From positions 248,001-312,000 of the forward strand of contig NZ_FMTS01000003.1 in the NCBI RefSeq assembly GCF_900100255.1: a stretch of DNA of 64,000 bases, written 5' to 3'. The notes under the pieces are model-generated. The model made no database searches and was not told where the DNA came from. It worked only from the letters and a program-made list of their open reading frames with translations. Shown here one piece after another: positions 52,167 through 62,269 of the stretch. The position numbers were made by a program, and so were the translations under genes. This stretch comes from Asticcacaulis taihuensis. Its GTDB lineage: Bacteria; Pseudomonadota; Alphaproteobacteria; Caulobacterales; Caulobacteraceae. The stretch's first letter is position 1; each line of letters starts with the position of its first letter.

Positions 52167-52181
52167 TTAAGCAAACCTTAA
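52167..52181. promoter_or_regulatory. CtrA-type box TTAA-N7-TTAA upstream of the SPOR carboxypeptidase
   Basis: TTAAGCAAACCTTAA fits the CtrA full site exactly, 155 bases upstream of the carboxypeptidase start and 285 before the phasin. The gene product's division role makes the leftward gene the better target. Confidence 0.6.
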
Positions 52182-52324
52182 GCTCACCGTAACGTGACTG
52201 TCAGCTTCGCATTTCGCGCTGGTTATGCGCCTTTCACCATGCGAGACAACCAACACGTTCATGAGTATGCCAAGAATCTCCCATATAGGGGGAATTATGT
52301 TGTTTCGCCGTTTGTAACATTTTT

Positions 52325-52371
52325 GTGCAGCGCAACATAAAGCTTGACCATATGCTGCACCTGCGTTATAG
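52325..52371 (+). promoter_or_regulatory. Candidate phasin promoter with GCTGCAC dyad (PhaR-like)
   Basis: GTGCAGC (52325-52331) and GCTGCAC (52354-52360) are exact complements. TTGACC at 52344-52349 and TTATAG at 52366-52371 have a 16-base spacer and make a sigma-70-type promoter, with one dyad half upstream and one between the boxes. PhaR repressors of phasin genes bind TGC-rich sites, so PHA-responsive repression is plausible (inference). Confidence 0.5.
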
Positions 52372-52465
52372 AAGCGTCATCCGGGCAGAAGGTCCGATGT
52401 CCAAGTTCAAGCGTTCAGGGATGTCGGGGATTGGCCCACGCATCATATGAAAAAAGGAGTTACCC

Positions 52466-52903
52466 ATGTCGGAAGCTGCTGAAACCGTAAAAGCCACTGT
52501 CGAAAAGTTCACCACCGCCGGTAACCAGGCGTTCAAGGACACGGTCGAAAAGACCCTGGCCGGCATCAATGAAGCCAATGGCCTGGCCAAGGGCAATGTT
52601 GAAGCCGTCGTCGAAAGCCTGACCGCCGCTACCAAGGGCGCGGAAACGGTTGGCGCCCAGGCCATCGCCTTCTCCAAGAAGAACTGGGAAGAAGCCGTGA
52701 CCGCCGCCAAGACGCTGCAAGGCGCCAAGAGCATCCAGGAAGTCATCGAGCTGCAATCGAAGTACGCCAAGTCCTCGATGGAAGCCTATGTCTCGGAACT
52801 GAACCAACTGACCGAAACCCTGTCGGCCTCGTTCAAGGACACCTTCAAGCCGATCAATGCGCGCATGACCGCCGCCGTCGAGAAGTTCCAGTCCTATCGC
52901 TAA
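52466..52903 (+). CDS. Phasin-family PHA granule protein
   Basis: This 145-residue amphipathic helical protein, with AAAGGAG before the ATG, coats poly-hydroxyalkanoate granules and limits their size. The phasin family pattern is seen in ANGLAKGNVEAVVESLTAAT, GAQAIAFSKKNWEEAVTAAK and YAKSSMEAYVSELNQLTETL. Its length and Ala/Glu/Lys-rich helices fit. A granule-sensitive repressor site is likely upstream. It is a single gene followed by a terminator. Other PHA genes are not in the window. Confidence 0.93.
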   Translation: MSEAAETVKATVEKFTTAGNQAFKDTVEKTLAGINEANGLAKGNVEAVVESLTAATKGAETVGAQAIAFSKKNWEEAVTAAKTLQGAKSIQEVIELQSKYAKSSMEAYVSELNQLTETLSASFKDTFKPINARMTAAVEKFQSYR

Positions 52904-52935
52904 ATAAATCCGGCCTTCGGGTCTGATGATTTTTT

Positions 52936-52967
52936 AAAACCCCGTGCCATCAGGCGCGGGGTTTTTT
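52936..52967. terminator. Intrinsic terminator of the phasin gene
   Basis: AAAACCCCGTGCC pairs with GGCGCGGGGTTTT (one G-U pair) around ATCA, and six T residues follow on the plus strand. Confidence 0.9.
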
Positions 52968-53178
52968 CATTTGGCGGCGCCGCAAAAAATCCGCCTGCCG
53001 TTTTTAAATTTTGACTCTTAACAGGCGCTCAATTGGACTATCTTGTGCTGTGGTTCGTATTGCGGCTTGCAATCAGGCGACTCCGTCATATCTATTAGCG
53101 GAGAGTGCGCAAAGCACCGAAGGCACAGAACGTATTGAGATGAGACGGATTTTGACAGACCTACAGCAACAGGTGGTC

Positions 53179-53508
53179 ATGGCGGCCGACAAGGGCACGG
53201 TGACTCGCCCCGGACAGACGCCCGGCCTGCTGATCGACACCAAGCCGAAGGCGCAAAAGCCCTCACTTTATCGTGTTTTGATCCTGAACGACGACTACAC
53301 GCCAATGGAGTTTGTCGTTTACGTGCTTGAGCGATTCTTCAATAAATCGCGTGAGGATGCCACCCTGATCATGCTGCACGTCCATCAAACCGGAGTGGGG
53401 GTCTGCGGCGTATATACCTACGAGGTGGCGGAAACCAAGGTGGCGCAGGTCGTGGATATGGCCCGCCGACACCAACACCCGTTGCAGTGTACGATGGAGA
53501 AGGACTGA
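53179..53508 (+). CDS. clpS: ATP-dependent Clp protease adaptor ClpS
   Basis: This is the adaptor (about 109 residues from the ATG at 53179) that delivers N-degron proteins to ClpAP. I prefer this start ([20 protein letters not shown]) because alphaproteobacterial ClpS proteins are about this long; the ATG at 53140 would add 13 residues. The core is [20 protein letters not shown], then [40 protein letters not shown] and [10 protein letters not shown], with the N-degron-binding Asn/Asp and the Met/His positions intact. clpA follows 174 bases downstream. Confidence 0.96.
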   Translation: MAADKGTVTRPGQTPGLLIDTKPKAQKPSLYRVLILNDDYTPMEFVVYVLERFFNKSREDATLIMLHVHQTGVGVCGVYTYEVAETKVAQVVDMARRHQHPLQCTMEKD

Positions 53509-53682
53509 CGGAGGGGGTTAAGGACGGCCGGGATTTTATCTGAGTTCTGAAGGGAGAATTCAGATCAGGTTCAGACTGAAGGGACCAGAATGAGCATGGT
53601 TAATTTTCTAAACCACGCGTTAAGAATTCGGGTCCAGAGTTTGAGTTGAGTAAAGCGTTTTCAAGTTTTATCGGAGGTCGTC

Positions 53683-55995
53683 ATGCCGTCATTTTCCAGC
53701 GCATTAGAAGAGACCCTGCATCGCGCAGTCGGTCACGCCAATGCCCATCATCATGAATATGCGACGCTTGAGCACCTCCTGCTGGCCCTGATCGACGATG
53801 TCGATGCCGCGGCCGTCATGAGTGCCTGCAACGTCGATCTGCCCAAGCTGCGCACCGCGCTTGACGCCTATATCGAAACCGACCTGAAATCCCTGGTCGA
53901 GCCCAATTCGGAAGAGGCCAAGCCGACCGCCGGCTTCCAGCGCGTCATCCAGCGCGCGGTGATCCATGTCCAGTCGTCCGGCCGCGATGAAGTGACCGGC
54001 GCCAATGTGCTGGTCGCCATCTTCTCCGAGCGCGAATCGCACGCCGCCTTCTTCCTGCAGGAACAGGAAATGACGCGCTATGACGCGGTCAACTATATCG
54101 CGCACGGTATCGCCAAGAAGCCGGGCGCTTCCGAACCGCGCGTCGTGCGCGGCGCCACAGAAGACAATGCCGGCACGGAAGAGAAGGGCAAGGGCGGCTC
54201 CACGGATGCGCTCGCCGCTTACTGCGTCGATCTCAACGAAAAGTCGCGCCACGGCAAGGTCGATCCGTTGATCGGGCGTTCGGCCGAGGTCGAGCGCGCC
54301 ATTCAGATACTGTGCCGCCGCACCAAGAACAACCCGCTGCTGGTCGGCGATCCGGGCGTCGGCAAGACGGCCATCGCCGAAGGGCTGGCCAAGAAGATTG
54401 TCGATGGCGAAGTGCCGGACGTTCTGGCCGGCGCCACCATCTACAGCCTGGACATGGGCACGCTTCTGGCCGGCACCCGTTATCGCGGTGATTTCGAAGA
54501 GCGCGTCAAGCAGGTCGTCAAGGAACTGGAAGCGCACCCCAATGCCGTCCTGTTCATCGATGAAATCCACACCGTTATCGGCGCCGGCGCTACCTCAGGC
54601 GGGGCGATGGATGCCTCGAACCTGCTGAAGCCGGCGCTTGCGGCCGGCACCCTGCGCTGCATGGGCTCGACCACTTACAAGGAATACCGCCAGCACTTCG
54701 AGAAGGACCGCGCCCTGGTGCGTCGCTTCCAGAAGATCGATGTCAACGAGCCGACGCTCGACGACACCATCAAGATTCTGAAAGGTCTCAAGCCCTACTA
54801 TGAGACCTTCCACCATCTGAAATATACCGACGCCGCCATCAAGACGGCGGTGGAACTGTCGGCGCGCTACATCACCGACCGCAAGCTGCCGGACAAGGCG
54901 ATCGACGTGATCGATGAAGCCGGCGCGCTCCAGATGGTTCTGCCGGAAAACAAGCGCCGCAAGGTGATCGGTCCGAAGGAAATCGAATATGTGGTCTCCA
55001 AGATCGCCCGCATCCCGTCGAAGTCCGTCTCGCGTGACGACACCACGGCCCTGCGTGACCTGAAGGCCGATCTCAACCGCACTGTTTTCGGTCAGGACGA
55101 GGCCATCGAGCAACTGTCCACGGCCGTCAAGATGGCCCGCGCCGGTCTGCGCGATCCGCAAAAGCCGGTGGGGTGCTACCTGTTCTCCGGCCCGACCGGC
55201 GTCGGCAAGACTGAAGTGGCCAAGCAATTGGCCGCCACCATGGGCGTCGAGCTCCTGCGGTTCGACATGTCGGAATATATGGAGCGTCACACCGTCTCGC
55301 GTCTGATCGGCGCCCCTCCGGGCTATGTCGGCCACGACCAGGGTGGCCTCCTGACCGATGCCGTCGATCAGCAGCCGCATTCGGTGGTCCTGCTTGATGA
55401 AATCGAGAAGGCGCACCCGGATATCTACAACATCCTGCTCCAGGTCATGGACCATGGCCAGTTGACGGACGCGGTCGGCAAGAAGGTCGATTTCCGCAAT
55501 GTCATCCTTATCATGACCACCAATGCCGGCGCGTCGGATAACCAGAAGAACTCGATCGGTTTCGGCCGTGAGAAGGTTTCAGGTGAAGACGAGCAGGCCA
55601 TCAAGCGCCTGTTCACGCCGGAATTCCGCAACCGTCTTGATGCCATCGTCACCTTCAAGCAACTGAAGCCGGACGTGATTTCGCAGGTGGTCCAGAAGTT
55701 CATCCTGCAACTGGAAATGCAACTGGCCGACCGCCACATCTCGATCGAACTGACCGACGAGGCCGCCGCCTGGCTGGCCGAAAACGGCTACGACGAACTG
55801 TATGGCGCCCGTCCGCTGGCCCGCGTCATTCAGGAAAACATCAAGAAGCCGCTGGCCGACGAAATCCTCTTCGGCAAGCTGGTCAAGGGTGGTCATATCC
55901 TGGTGAAACTGGCCGATGGCAAGATCGCCTTCGATATCACGCCGTCGCAAAAAGGCGCCGACAAACCGGGGGCGAAAGCCGAGATAGTTGAGTAA
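53683..55995 (+). CDS. clpA: ATP-dependent Clp protease ATP-binding subunit ClpA
   Basis: This 770-residue hexameric AAA+ unfoldase threads substrates into ClpP. Domains in order are an N-terminal Clp_N repeat pair (about 1-150, beginning [20 protein letters not shown]), AAA domain 1 with Walker [14 protein letters not shown] (about 224-236) and Walker [16 protein letters not shown], and AAA domain 2 with [13 protein letters not shown] (about 503-515) and [14 protein letters not shown]. The IGL/IGF-type ClpP-binding loop (NSIGFGREK) is in the second domain. GGAGG precedes the ATG. A small hairpin (56002-56020) and then a terminator follow. Confidence 0.98.
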   Translation: MPSFSSALEETLHRAVGHANAHHHEYATLEHLLLALIDDVDAAAVMSACNVDLPKLRTALDAYIETDLKSLVEPNSEEAKPTAGFQRVIQRAVIHVQSSGRDEVTGANVLVAIFSERESHAAFFLQEQEMTRYDAVNYIAHGIAKKPGASEPRVVRGATEDNAGTEEKGKGGSTDALAAYCVDLNEKSRHGKVDPLIGRSAEVERAIQILCRRTKNNPLLVGDPGVGKTAIAEGLAKKIVDGEVPDVLAGATIYSLDMGTLLAGTRYRGDFEERVKQVVKELEAHPNAVLFIDEIHTVIGAGATSGGAMDASNLLKPALAAGTLRCMGSTTYKEYRQHFEKDRALVRRFQKIDVNEPTLDDTIKILKGLKPYYETFHHLKYTDAAIKTAVELSARYITDRKLPDKAIDVIDEAGALQMVLPENKRRKVIGPKEIEYVVSKIARIPSKSVSRDDTTALRDLKADLNRTVFGQDEAIEQLSTAVKMARAGLRDPQKPVGCYLFSGPTGVGKTEVAKQLAATMGVELLRFDMSEYMERHTVSRLIGAPPGYVGHDQGGLLTDAVDQQPHSVVLLDEIEKAHPDIYNILLQVMDHGQLTDAVGKKVDFRNVILIMTTNAGASDNQKNSIGFGREKVSGEDEQAIKRLFTPEFRNRLDAIVTFKQLKPDVISQVVQKFILQLEMQLADRHISIELTDEAAAWLAENGYDELYGARPLARVIQENIKKPLADEILFGKLVKGGHILVKLADGKIAFDITPSQKGADKPGAKAEIVE

Positions 55996-56068
55996 GGGCA
56001 GGCAGGGGCACAGCCCCTGCACCCGGATCGTTGACGGCGTGTGTTGATGCGCTGGCGGCTAAATAACC

Positions 56069-56100
56069 AAAGCCCTTCGGTGCAAACCGGAGGGCTTTTT
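56069..56100 (+). terminator. Intrinsic terminator of clpA
   Basis: AAAGCCCTTCGGT pairs with ACCGGAGGGCTTT (one mismatch) around GCAA, followed by T residues. A second hairpin, GCAGGGGC-ACA-GCCCCTGC at 56002-56020, lies just after the stop. Confidence 0.88.
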
Positions 56101-56106
56101 CTCTTA

Positions 56107-56187
56107 TACCTCCCTGAATTTTGCCTTCAAATTCGGGGAGGGGGGCCGCCGCGTCCCTTGCGCGGTGGTGGTGGGGTTTCTTGCTTT
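56107..56187. repeat. Palindromic repeat of the CCTCCC...GTGGGGTTTCTTGCTT type
   Basis: CCTCCC-TGAATTT...AAATTC-GGGGAGG forms a stem, then GGGGGGCCGCCGCGTCCC and the tail GGTGGGGTTTCTTGCTT. It ends two bases before the stop of the leftward gene at 56189. It is the second copy of the element at 21287-21357. Confidence 0.75.
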
Positions 56188-56188
56188 C

Positions 56189-57502
56189 TTAAAGGATTGG
56201 GTAGTGCTGATTGCAGTTGTCGCTCGCTTCATCCGGCAGATAGAGCCTTCCGGCAAATTCAATAGGGCGCCAGGTCGAGGGCTTGAACTCGACCTTTAAA
56301 TCTTCAAACTTCTGGCCTTCCTCAGCACAGGCTGCATGATTGGCAACTACGGTCCAGCGCCCTTGCTGTACCATCAGCAGGGTAGCCAAACGCCAGGTGC
56401 TGACATCCTTACGCACTTCTCGATCGAGAATCACCACGTCGTCGCTGCCGTCGTGATCTATGTCGGCGACCATGGCCATGCAGGCTTTCGGATTGTGGCT
56501 CGTAAAACAAGGCGGCAGACCCTGATATGCCGGTTTCATCCCTGTTTCACGCATTGGGGGCTCGGTCGCCCAGGGCAGGACGAGGGTGCGATCGGCGAGG
56601 GCGGTTGCCAGGGGGGCAGGGAGTGGCTTTGAAAACGGCGGCCGCGCGATATGTGTGAGGAGCGGTGCCATGGTGCGCGCCTGATCAAGGTTGCCAGCAG
56701 GAGACGGAATTGTATTCTCCCGAACCATGCAATCGCTATCGAAGAAATTGACAGCGTGGCCGTTTATCCACAACGTATCCAGGGGCTGGTCGGAAAAGAT
56801 GATTTGTCCGTCTCCAGCGGTTACCTGTTCGTTCGGACAGAGGCGGAAGCGCGCAATACTTTCCCACCCGCTGCCCTTTGATTGAAAGATAGCCAGCTTG
56901 TGCCCGACGGCCGGTTTGATGTATTCCTCCCATTTGCCGATGGTCTGAACGTCAACAATAATCTCAGCTTGGCTATCGCTGGTCAGGTCTGCCATGTGCA
57001 GTACGCATTCTCCCGTAGCGGAGGTTTTTGGCGGCAGAAGACAGGGAAGGCGGTAACGCCATTTCTGCCAAAAGCTTTCCGGAATTTGCTGACCGGGTAA
57101 CAAGTCCTGTAGCAGAGTCTTGCCATCGAGCGGCATTCGCAACTCATTAAACTGGGTTTCTTTCTTCTGTATGACCTCCCAAAAAAGATGTCCGCCGCCG
57201 ATTCTGGATACATGGCCCGCTTCAAGCCATTGATCCTGAACAGCTACGGAAGCCTGGCGAATTTTATCTGTAGCGCCGTGTATTTCCAGATCTTGTAAGG
57301 CATCCAGTCCGGCTTTTCCGGAACGCAGTTTCAGATACCCCCAGTCAGCACGATTGAGAGGAATCAGACGCAGATTAATTCCCAGAACTTCTGCTGGTAC
57401 GCAGATGGCCGCAATGCGTGCTCTCGGTACATAGTTGGCTAGAACGCCGTAGCCAACACTTAAGACAACAATTACAGCCAGTCCCCGAAGCATCCATTTC
57501 AT
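56189..57502 (-). CDS. Unknown exported/anchored protein homologous to the C-terminal half of the DUF4153 protein
   Basis: This protein has 437 residues, with one N-terminal hydrophobic segment (MLRGLAVIVVLSVGYGVLA) as signal or anchor. Its body aligns with the soluble half of the DUF4153 gene at 58624: DWGYLKLRSGKAGLDALQDL resembles [20 protein letters not shown] in that protein, and both contain FG-GAP/VCBS-like calcium loops (here MVADIDHDGSDDVVILDREV, and an earlier MADLTSDSQAEIIVDV). The gene appears to be a partial paralogue that kept the extracytoplasmic part. A folded beta-propeller-like sensor or binding role is possible. No family function is known to me. Confidence 0.75.
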   Translation of the reverse strand: MKWMLRGLAVIVVLSVGYGVLANYVPRARIAAICVPAEVLGINLRLIPLNRADWGYLKLRSGKAGLDALQDLEIHGATDKIRQASVAVQDQWLEAGHVSRIGGGHLFWEVIQKKETQFNELRMPLDGKTLLQDLLPGQQIPESFWQKWRYRLPCLLPPKTSATGECVLHMADLTSDSQAEIIVDVQTIGKWEEYIKPAVGHKLAIFQSKGSGWESIARFRLCPNEQVTAGDGQIIFSDQPLDTLWINGHAVNFFDSDCMVRENTIPSPAGNLDQARTMAPLLTHIARPPFSKPLPAPLATALADRTLVLPWATEPPMRETGMKPAYQGLPPCFTSHNPKACMAMVADIDHDGSDDVVILDREVRKDVSTWRLATLLMVQQGRWTVVANHAACAEEGQKFEDLKVEFKPSTWRPIEFAGRLYLPDEASDNCNQHYPIL

Positions 57503-57631
57503 ATTATATCCCCCCGATTTTGCAGTATATTACCACAGGCTGATTACGACACCAGATGCGTATTAATTCACACCGAAGCCTCGCAATCGTAACCGCAGCA
57601 CCTACATAAGCTCCAGCATTAGGAGCGCCGC

Positions 57632-58627
57632 ATGATACCCTTTTCCATCCTTGACCTGTCGCAAATTTCCGATGGCAGCAGCATCAGCGATGCCCTGGCC
57701 AATTCGGCGAAAATGGCGCAGGCTGCGGAGGCGGAGGGCTATCATCGCTACTGGCTGGCCGAACACCACGGCATGCCCGGCATCGCTTCGGCGGCCACCG
57801 CCATCGTCATCGCCCATGTTGGGGCGGCGACCAAGACCATCCGCATTGGCTCCGGCGGCATCATGCTGCCCAACCATTCGCCGCTGGTGATCGCCGAACA
57901 GTTCGGCACGCTCGAAGCGCTCAATCCCGGCCGCGTCGATCTCGGCATCGGCCGCGCGCCGGGCACCGACATGATGACGGCGCGCGCCTTGCGCCGGAAC
58001 ATGGATGCCGGTGTCGAGAGTTTTCCAAACGATATCTTAGAGTTGCAGCATCTTCTTGGCGAACCGGAGGAAGGCCAGCGCATTCTGGCCGTTCCGGGCG
58101 CCAATAGCCATGTGCCGATCTGGCTGCTCGGTTCCTCCCTCTACAGCGCGCAACTGGCGGCGCAACTGGGCCTACCCTATGCCTTCGCCTCGCACTTCGC
58201 GCCGGAGCTGCTGTTCGATGCGCTCCAGCTCTATCGCCAGCATTTCCGGCCATCGGCGGTGCTCAACAAGCCGCACACCATGGTCGGCGTGATGGGCGTG
58301 GCGGCGGATAGCGATGCCGAGGCGGAATATCTCTATACCTCGATGCAGCAGTCCTTCGCCAACCTGCGCCGCAATGTGCGTGTGCCATTCCCGCGCCCCA
58401 GCTATGACGCCGTGGCCGATCTCAAGCCGGAAGAAGCGGCCATGATCGACCATATGCTGCGCTATGCCATGGTCGGCTCACTGGCCACGATCGAGAAGCG
58501 TCTGGGCAGCTTCCTGGAGCAGACGCAGGCGGATGAACTGATCATCTCCATGCCGATCCACGATATCGCTGCTCGCCTGAAATCGGTCGAGCTTTTCGCC
58601 GGCCTGCCGATGATGCGAAAGGCTTAG
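57632..58627 (+). CDS. LLM-class flavin-dependent oxidoreductase
   Basis: This 331-residue cytoplasmic luciferase-like monooxygenase uses F420 or FMN, but the subclass cannot be decided. The opening [18 protein letters not shown] and [20 protein letters not shown] with [40 protein letters not shown] are typical of the YhbW/MsnO8-type LLM group. A closing [20 protein letters not shown] is also standard. AGGAG precedes the ATG. Its stop overlaps that of the convergent DUF4153 gene by four bases. It separates two related genes of another family. Confidence 0.92.
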   Translation: MIPFSILDLSQISDGSSISDALANSAKMAQAAEAEGYHRYWLAEHHGMPGIASAATAIVIAHVGAATKTIRIGSGGIMLPNHSPLVIAEQFGTLEALNPGRVDLGIGRAPGTDMMTARALRRNMDAGVESFPNDILELQHLLGEPEEGQRILAVPGANSHVPIWLLGSSLYSAQLAAQLGLPYAFASHFAPELLFDALQLYRQHFRPSAVLNKPHTMVGVMGVAADSDAEAEYLYTSMQQSFANLRRNVRVPFPRPSYDAVADLKPEEAAMIDHMLRYAMVGSLATIEKRLGSFLEQTQADELIISMPIHDIAARLKSVELFAGLPMMRKA

Positions 58628-60351
58628 TCTGAGCCCTTCGCTCGAATGTCGCCAATTTCTCCGCGATACGTGTTGCCAATAGTCAAGTTGTCAAAAGACG
58701 GTCTGGCCACCCCAATCTGGCCAATTTTGAATGCAGCGGCGGTTTCATCGGACACATATCTTTCCGCCAATAAACGCCACCGGTTCTCCCTAATATAAAT
58801 AGTAATATGACGGTTTTCGAGAAGTGCGAATTCATCAACACCGTCATGGTTTAAGTCAATCAATGCTGAGTAACATTTAATGCCACTGGAAGCGCAGTCA
58901 GGAAGTCTTTCATTATCGGAAAAAGATTGTGTTAGAAAATCGGCGGGTGGTGTTGTGCCCTTTGGGTAACTGACGATGAACTGTTTGGGATCGGGTGTGC
59001 GAGTTTCCAGAATGTCGCCTTCAAGAGGGGAATAACGATCCGTGTCCTTGAGTGCGAGGGCTTTGGCGGCTGCATTTTTGACAGTGGTATTGCCGCTCAT
59101 GCTCAGACGCTTCAGTTCTTCCAACCCGTAGGTGCCGGTCTCGAAGCGCAGCACGCGCCAGTCGAATTTATCAGGTGTTACTTTTCCACTATCGACACGT
59201 GCGGCCTGTGAGGATGCGCTGAGGCGGTAAGGATCGGCAATCGGTGTCAGGACGCATAAACAGATCAGCGCCACGACAAAGGCCAAAGCAATATTGACTG
59301 GCGCCAGCAAGGCCAGCCAGTCTTTCGGCATAACGGCCGCCACAGCATATCCCACGCCGTAAAGCATTGCGATGGTGACTCCAACCAGCGCCAGGGTGCG
59401 TTCCGGTGTCAGGCCATACTGGTCGATCCGCAGCCACAGCGACCAGGCTGCCAATCCGGCGAAAACCAGCAACAACCCGCAAGCGATGAGCGCAGACCAG
59501 CGCAGCACGATATGCACCGACCGCTCTTCATTGCCCTGCTGATAAGCCGCATTGACCAGCAGGACCAGCGCCACGCAACCCGCCAGCAGGGAAGCCGTCG
59601 CGGCCTTGGTCTTCCATAACGGTTCCAGTCCGCTGAAACATAACGAGACGGCGAACAAAAGCCCGATCACGGTGATCACCGGCAGCAGCCATGACAGCAC
59701 GCCCAGCACCAGGGCGCGGAAATTATGCATCAGCTTCGGCTGGACATCGCCGAGATTGACCGAGGCGGCGATGGCCAAACCCGTCACCGGCCACGCAAAA
59801 TAGGCGTTCATCAGCAAATCCTTGAACCAGTGGAAGCCGATAAAGCCGAGCAGGCCCGCACCGAGAAACAGAATGGCCCAGAACAGGATCGTGAAGAGAC
59901 CGCTCAAGACCAGTTGCACACCGCGCTTCCACGCTTCGTCGAAATAGAGGGCGTAGGGCGCGATCGGTTTTCCGGCCTGGTCGGCGCTGGAGACCAGTTC
60001 GTGGCTGATGAACAGGAACGGATAGATCAGGAAGGACAGGTTGAGAAAGAACGGATTGAAGTTGGCATCGAGGCTATGGGCGGCGCGGTTCCAGGCGATC
60101 AGGGCGATCAGGCCCAGCGCAATCACGCTCCAGATAGCGAGGCTGAGCCGCTTCATGGCGCCGGCGCCAGCCCAGATGATAAAGGCGCCCAAGATCAATG
60201 TGCTGGTCAGGACCTGCGCCCACAGCGGGATTTGTTTGCCTTCGAGGGCATCGAAACTCTTGATCAGCCAGGCAATGCCCAAGCCGAAAATCAGCCCGAC
60301 CGCCAGACGGATAATCAGGGTTTCATTGGCTTTCAATGATTGAGTGTTCAT
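58624..60351 (-). CDS. DUF4153-type polytopic membrane protein with C-terminal soluble calcium-loop domain
   Basis: This protein has about 575 residues. I use the ATG at 60351 ([20 protein letters not shown]), with GGGGGAAA upstream; the frame continues upstream but lacks a site. The first ~375 residues are 10 or so membrane helices of the DUF4153 type ([60 protein letters not shown]). The soluble end carries [20 protein letters not shown] and a calcium-loop-like [20 protein letters not shown]. Its C-terminal module is shared with the gene at 56189. The role is unknown; an envelope sensor or transport regulator is conceivable. Confidence 0.82.
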   Translation of the reverse strand: MNTQSLKANETLIIRLAVGLIFGLGIAWLIKSFDALEGKQIPLWAQVLTSTLILGAFIIWAGAGAMKRLSLAIWSVIALGLIALIAWNRAAHSLDANFNPFFLNLSFLIYPFLFISHELVSSADQAGKPIAPYALYFDEAWKRGVQLVLSGLFTILFWAILFLGAGLLGFIGFHWFKDLLMNAYFAWPVTGLAIAASVNLGDVQPKLMHNFRALVLGVLSWLLPVITVIGLLFAVSLCFSGLEPLWKTKAATASLLAGCVALVLLVNAAYQQGNEERSVHIVLRWSALIACGLLLVFAGLAAWSLWLRIDQYGLTPERTLALVGVTIAMLYGVGYAVAAVMPKDWLALLAPVNIALAFVVALICLCVLTPIADPYRLSASSQAARVDSGKVTPDKFDWRVLRFETGTYGLEELKRLSMSGNTTVKNAAAKALALKDTDRYSPLEGDILETRTPDPKQFIVSYPKGTTPPADFLTQSFSDNERLPDCASSGIKCYSALIDLNHDGVDEFALLENRHITIYIRENRWRLLAERYVSDETAAAFKIGQIGVARPSFDNLTIGNTYRGEIGDIRAKGSD

Positions 60352-60508
60352 CGCATTTCCCCCGTTTTCTTTTGAAGATAACATAAACCATGGTCGCAAA
60401 CTATATAGCGAAGGGAAAGCCTCCCTCCTGTAACATATTGCAGCTATAACGGGTTGCCTCGATTGGTCTTACTGTTTATAGATTGTACCAGTCGGTTTGG
60501 GGAAATGT

Positions 60509-61123
60509 ATGACTAATATTAAATTGAAGATCGTCCGCAGTTGTAATGTTGGTTTCATAGTCGCATTGGCGACTGCTTTTTCGCCTTTGTGCTCATATGC
60601 CCAGTCTGGCGGCGTAAGCGTAAATTATGAAGCCAAAGGTAACCTGGCGATTACGCATAAGCTTGCTTGCATGAGTTTAAGCGATATGAAGACGGACTAT
60701 ACGCCTGCGGACATATATCCTGCGTTTGCCGATTGCGTTTCGAAAGAACGTTATGACGATGCGACACAGCTTTTCATGTTGGCAGGTGCCTATGCAAAGT
60801 TTGATACTCTGCGCGTAACTGATCAGACGGCACACGAAGCTTCGACGGTTCTTGTCATTGAATCTCTTGCGAATATCGATGAGGCGAAGAAATTGGCATG
60901 GAGCGAAAACATCAGCCGTTTTGCAGAGGGGGATGAAAAACAGCATGCAGAGATTTGCGCACATATCCAACATGTAGGTGCTCCGACCTATTATCCCGGA
61001 TATATGATTCAACATGGCATGAACGCGTTTTCACCTGCCCCTCCGGCACCATTGGTTGAGTCTTTCAATGCCAGCAAAGCGTGGGAAACAACACTAACTG
61101 CTTATTTGCAATGCGCAGCCTAA
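60509..61123 (+). CDS. Unknown exported protein
   Basis: This protein has about 204 residues. The ATG at 60509 (MTNIKLKIVRSCNVGFIVAL), after GGGGAAA, opens a signal peptide ending near SYA-Q. The mature part has four cysteines or so (LACMSLSDMKTD, FADCVSKERY, AEICAHIQHVG, LQCAA), probably paired as disulfides, and helical stretches. The DNA is AT-richer than its neighbours, which hints at transfer. The 157-base gap before it and the preceding region are also AT-rich. I recognise no family. Confidence 0.7.
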   Translation: MTNIKLKIVRSCNVGFIVALATAFSPLCSYAQSGGVSVNYEAKGNLAITHKLACMSLSDMKTDYTPADIYPAFADCVSKERYDDATQLFMLAGAYAKFDTLRVTDQTAHEASTVLVIESLANIDEAKKLAWSENISRFAEGDEKQHAEICAHIQHVGAPTYYPGYMIQHGMNAFSPAPPAPLVESFNASKAWETTLTAYLQCAA

Positions 61124-61135
61124 ACCACTGAGTCG

Positions 61136-61762
61136 CTATATCCTGCCCATGGTGGTCTGGGCGTTGTAAATCTGCTGAATCGGCGCGTTGTCCGGATCGA
61201 GCGGCACCATCCGCCAGTTGTCGCCGTCCGCTTCGAAGCGCACCGGCGCGGCATTCGGGCTGGAATACATGTCGTTCAGGAACTTGCGCGTCACGGCGCG
61301 GAAGGGAATGCCGTGGAAGACGAACAGGCACTTGCCGCCAGCCGCCCGGTATTCGTTGATACAGGCATAGACGCGGCCGATCACCTCCGGCAAGGGCTCG
61401 GCATCCCACGGATAGTGCTTGCCGTCGACATCGGCCTGCGGGTTCATGTGTTCGCGCATGTCTTCGCGCTGCTGGTGGACCTCATCGATGGTCATGCCCT
61501 CGAACAGACCGAAATTACGCTCGATCAGCCGGTCATCTATCACCGGTTCAATACCTGCGGATGCACCGACGATCCGCGCCGTTTCCAGAGCACGGGAGAG
61601 AGGGCTTGCGATGATTTTCGTTATACCTTCACCGGCCAGTATCCGTGCCGCCACATTGGCCTGCGCCCGGCCGGTTTCGTTCAGTGGGATATCGGTCGAG
61701 CCCTGGAGGCGCATCTGCACGTTCCAGTCGGTCTGGCCATGGCGAAGGACGTAGAAGGTCAT
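61136..61762 (-). CDS. Histidine phosphatase family protein (phosphoglycerate-mutase-like)
   Basis: This is a 208-residue cytoplasmic phosphatase. The phospho-accepting RHG motif is VLRHGQTDWNVQMRLQGSTD, with downstream DIPLNETGRAQANVAARIL, SPLSRALETARIVGASAG, the acid in ERNFGLFEGMTIDE and the second His in CLFVFHGIPFRAVTRKFL. The substrate could be alpha-ribazole phosphate, phosphoglycerate or a sugar phosphate. It shares a one-base stop/start overlap with the HIT gene upstream, so it is co-transcribed with it. Confidence 0.92.
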   Translation of the reverse strand: MTFYVLRHGQTDWNVQMRLQGSTDIPLNETGRAQANVAARILAGEGITKIIASPLSRALETARIVGASAGIEPVIDDRLIERNFGLFEGMTIDEVHQQREDMREHMNPQADVDGKHYPWDAEPLPEVIGRVYACINEYRAAGGKCLFVFHGIPFRAVTRKFLNDMYSSPNAAPVRFEADGDNWRMVPLDPDNAPIQQIYNAQTTMGRI

Positions 61763-62193
61763 TACAGTTTTGCTTTAATCTGGGCGGCCAGGTCATTCAA
61801 TTCGTTGAAATCTGCCATTTCGCCGCTGCCATGACGCCGCGGCGGGCTGTCTGCCCAGACGGGCATGATATGGAAGTGGATATGGAAAACCGTCTGGCCC
61901 GCTGGCTCGCCGTTGAACTGCATCAGGCGGATGCCATCGGGCGCCAGGGCATCACGGACGGCGCGGCCGATCTTCTGAGTGTGGGCAATCAGGTTTTGCA
62001 GATCATCCGGTGCTATATCGAACAGGTTGCACGCCTTCACCTTGGGAATGACCAGGGTATGCCCCTTCGATTGCGGGAAGGCGTCCATAAAGCTCAAAAT
62101 CCGCGCATCCTCATAGACCTTGGCCGATGGGATTTCGCCGCTCAGGATCTTGGCGAAGATGTTTTTCGGATCGTATTGCATCTGGAGGCTCAT
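61762..62193 (-). CDS. HIT-family nucleotide hydrolase/transferase
   Basis: This is a 143-residue cytoplasmic protein of the HinT-type. The HIT motif is QTVFHIHFHIMPVWA (HxHxHxx), with the conserved N-terminal FAKILSGEIPSAKVYEDARI, AFPQSKGHTLVIPKVKACNL. The HinT role is cleavage of nucleoside phosphoramidates and adenylates. Its stop overlaps the histidine-phosphatase start (TAATG). The start ATG at 62193 is preceded by no clear ribosome site; a second Met occurs four codons later. Confidence 0.94.
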   Translation of the reverse strand: MSLQMQYDPKNIFAKILSGEIPSAKVYEDARILSFMDAFPQSKGHTLVIPKVKACNLFDIAPDDLQNLIAHTQKIGRAVRDALAPDGIRLMQFNGEPAGQTVFHIHFHIMPVWADSPPRRHGSGEMADFNELNDLAAQIKAKL

Positions 62194-62269
62194 GGCTGAC
62201 CTGTGATTTGTACCGATTCCGAGCTTAAAGGACTATGATAACAAGGTGAAGAGGGGTAATACCCCAACC

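Larger units (their letters stand above)
52013..52465. other. Long intergenic region (453 bases) between the carboxypeptidase and phasin genes
   Basis: It holds divergent promoters. The parts recognised are a CtrA-type box at 52167-52181, a candidate phasin promoter and dyad at 52325-52371, and AT-rich DNA between them. No open frame of interest is seen. Part of it, GAGCGCTATAACATCATAACG near 52120, may hold promoter elements for the leftward gene. Confidence 0.6.

Noticed and set aside
62194-62269. Fluoride riboswitch upstream of crcB
   Set aside because: The conserved pseudoknot pattern of that class is not seen in the 76 bases before the gene.
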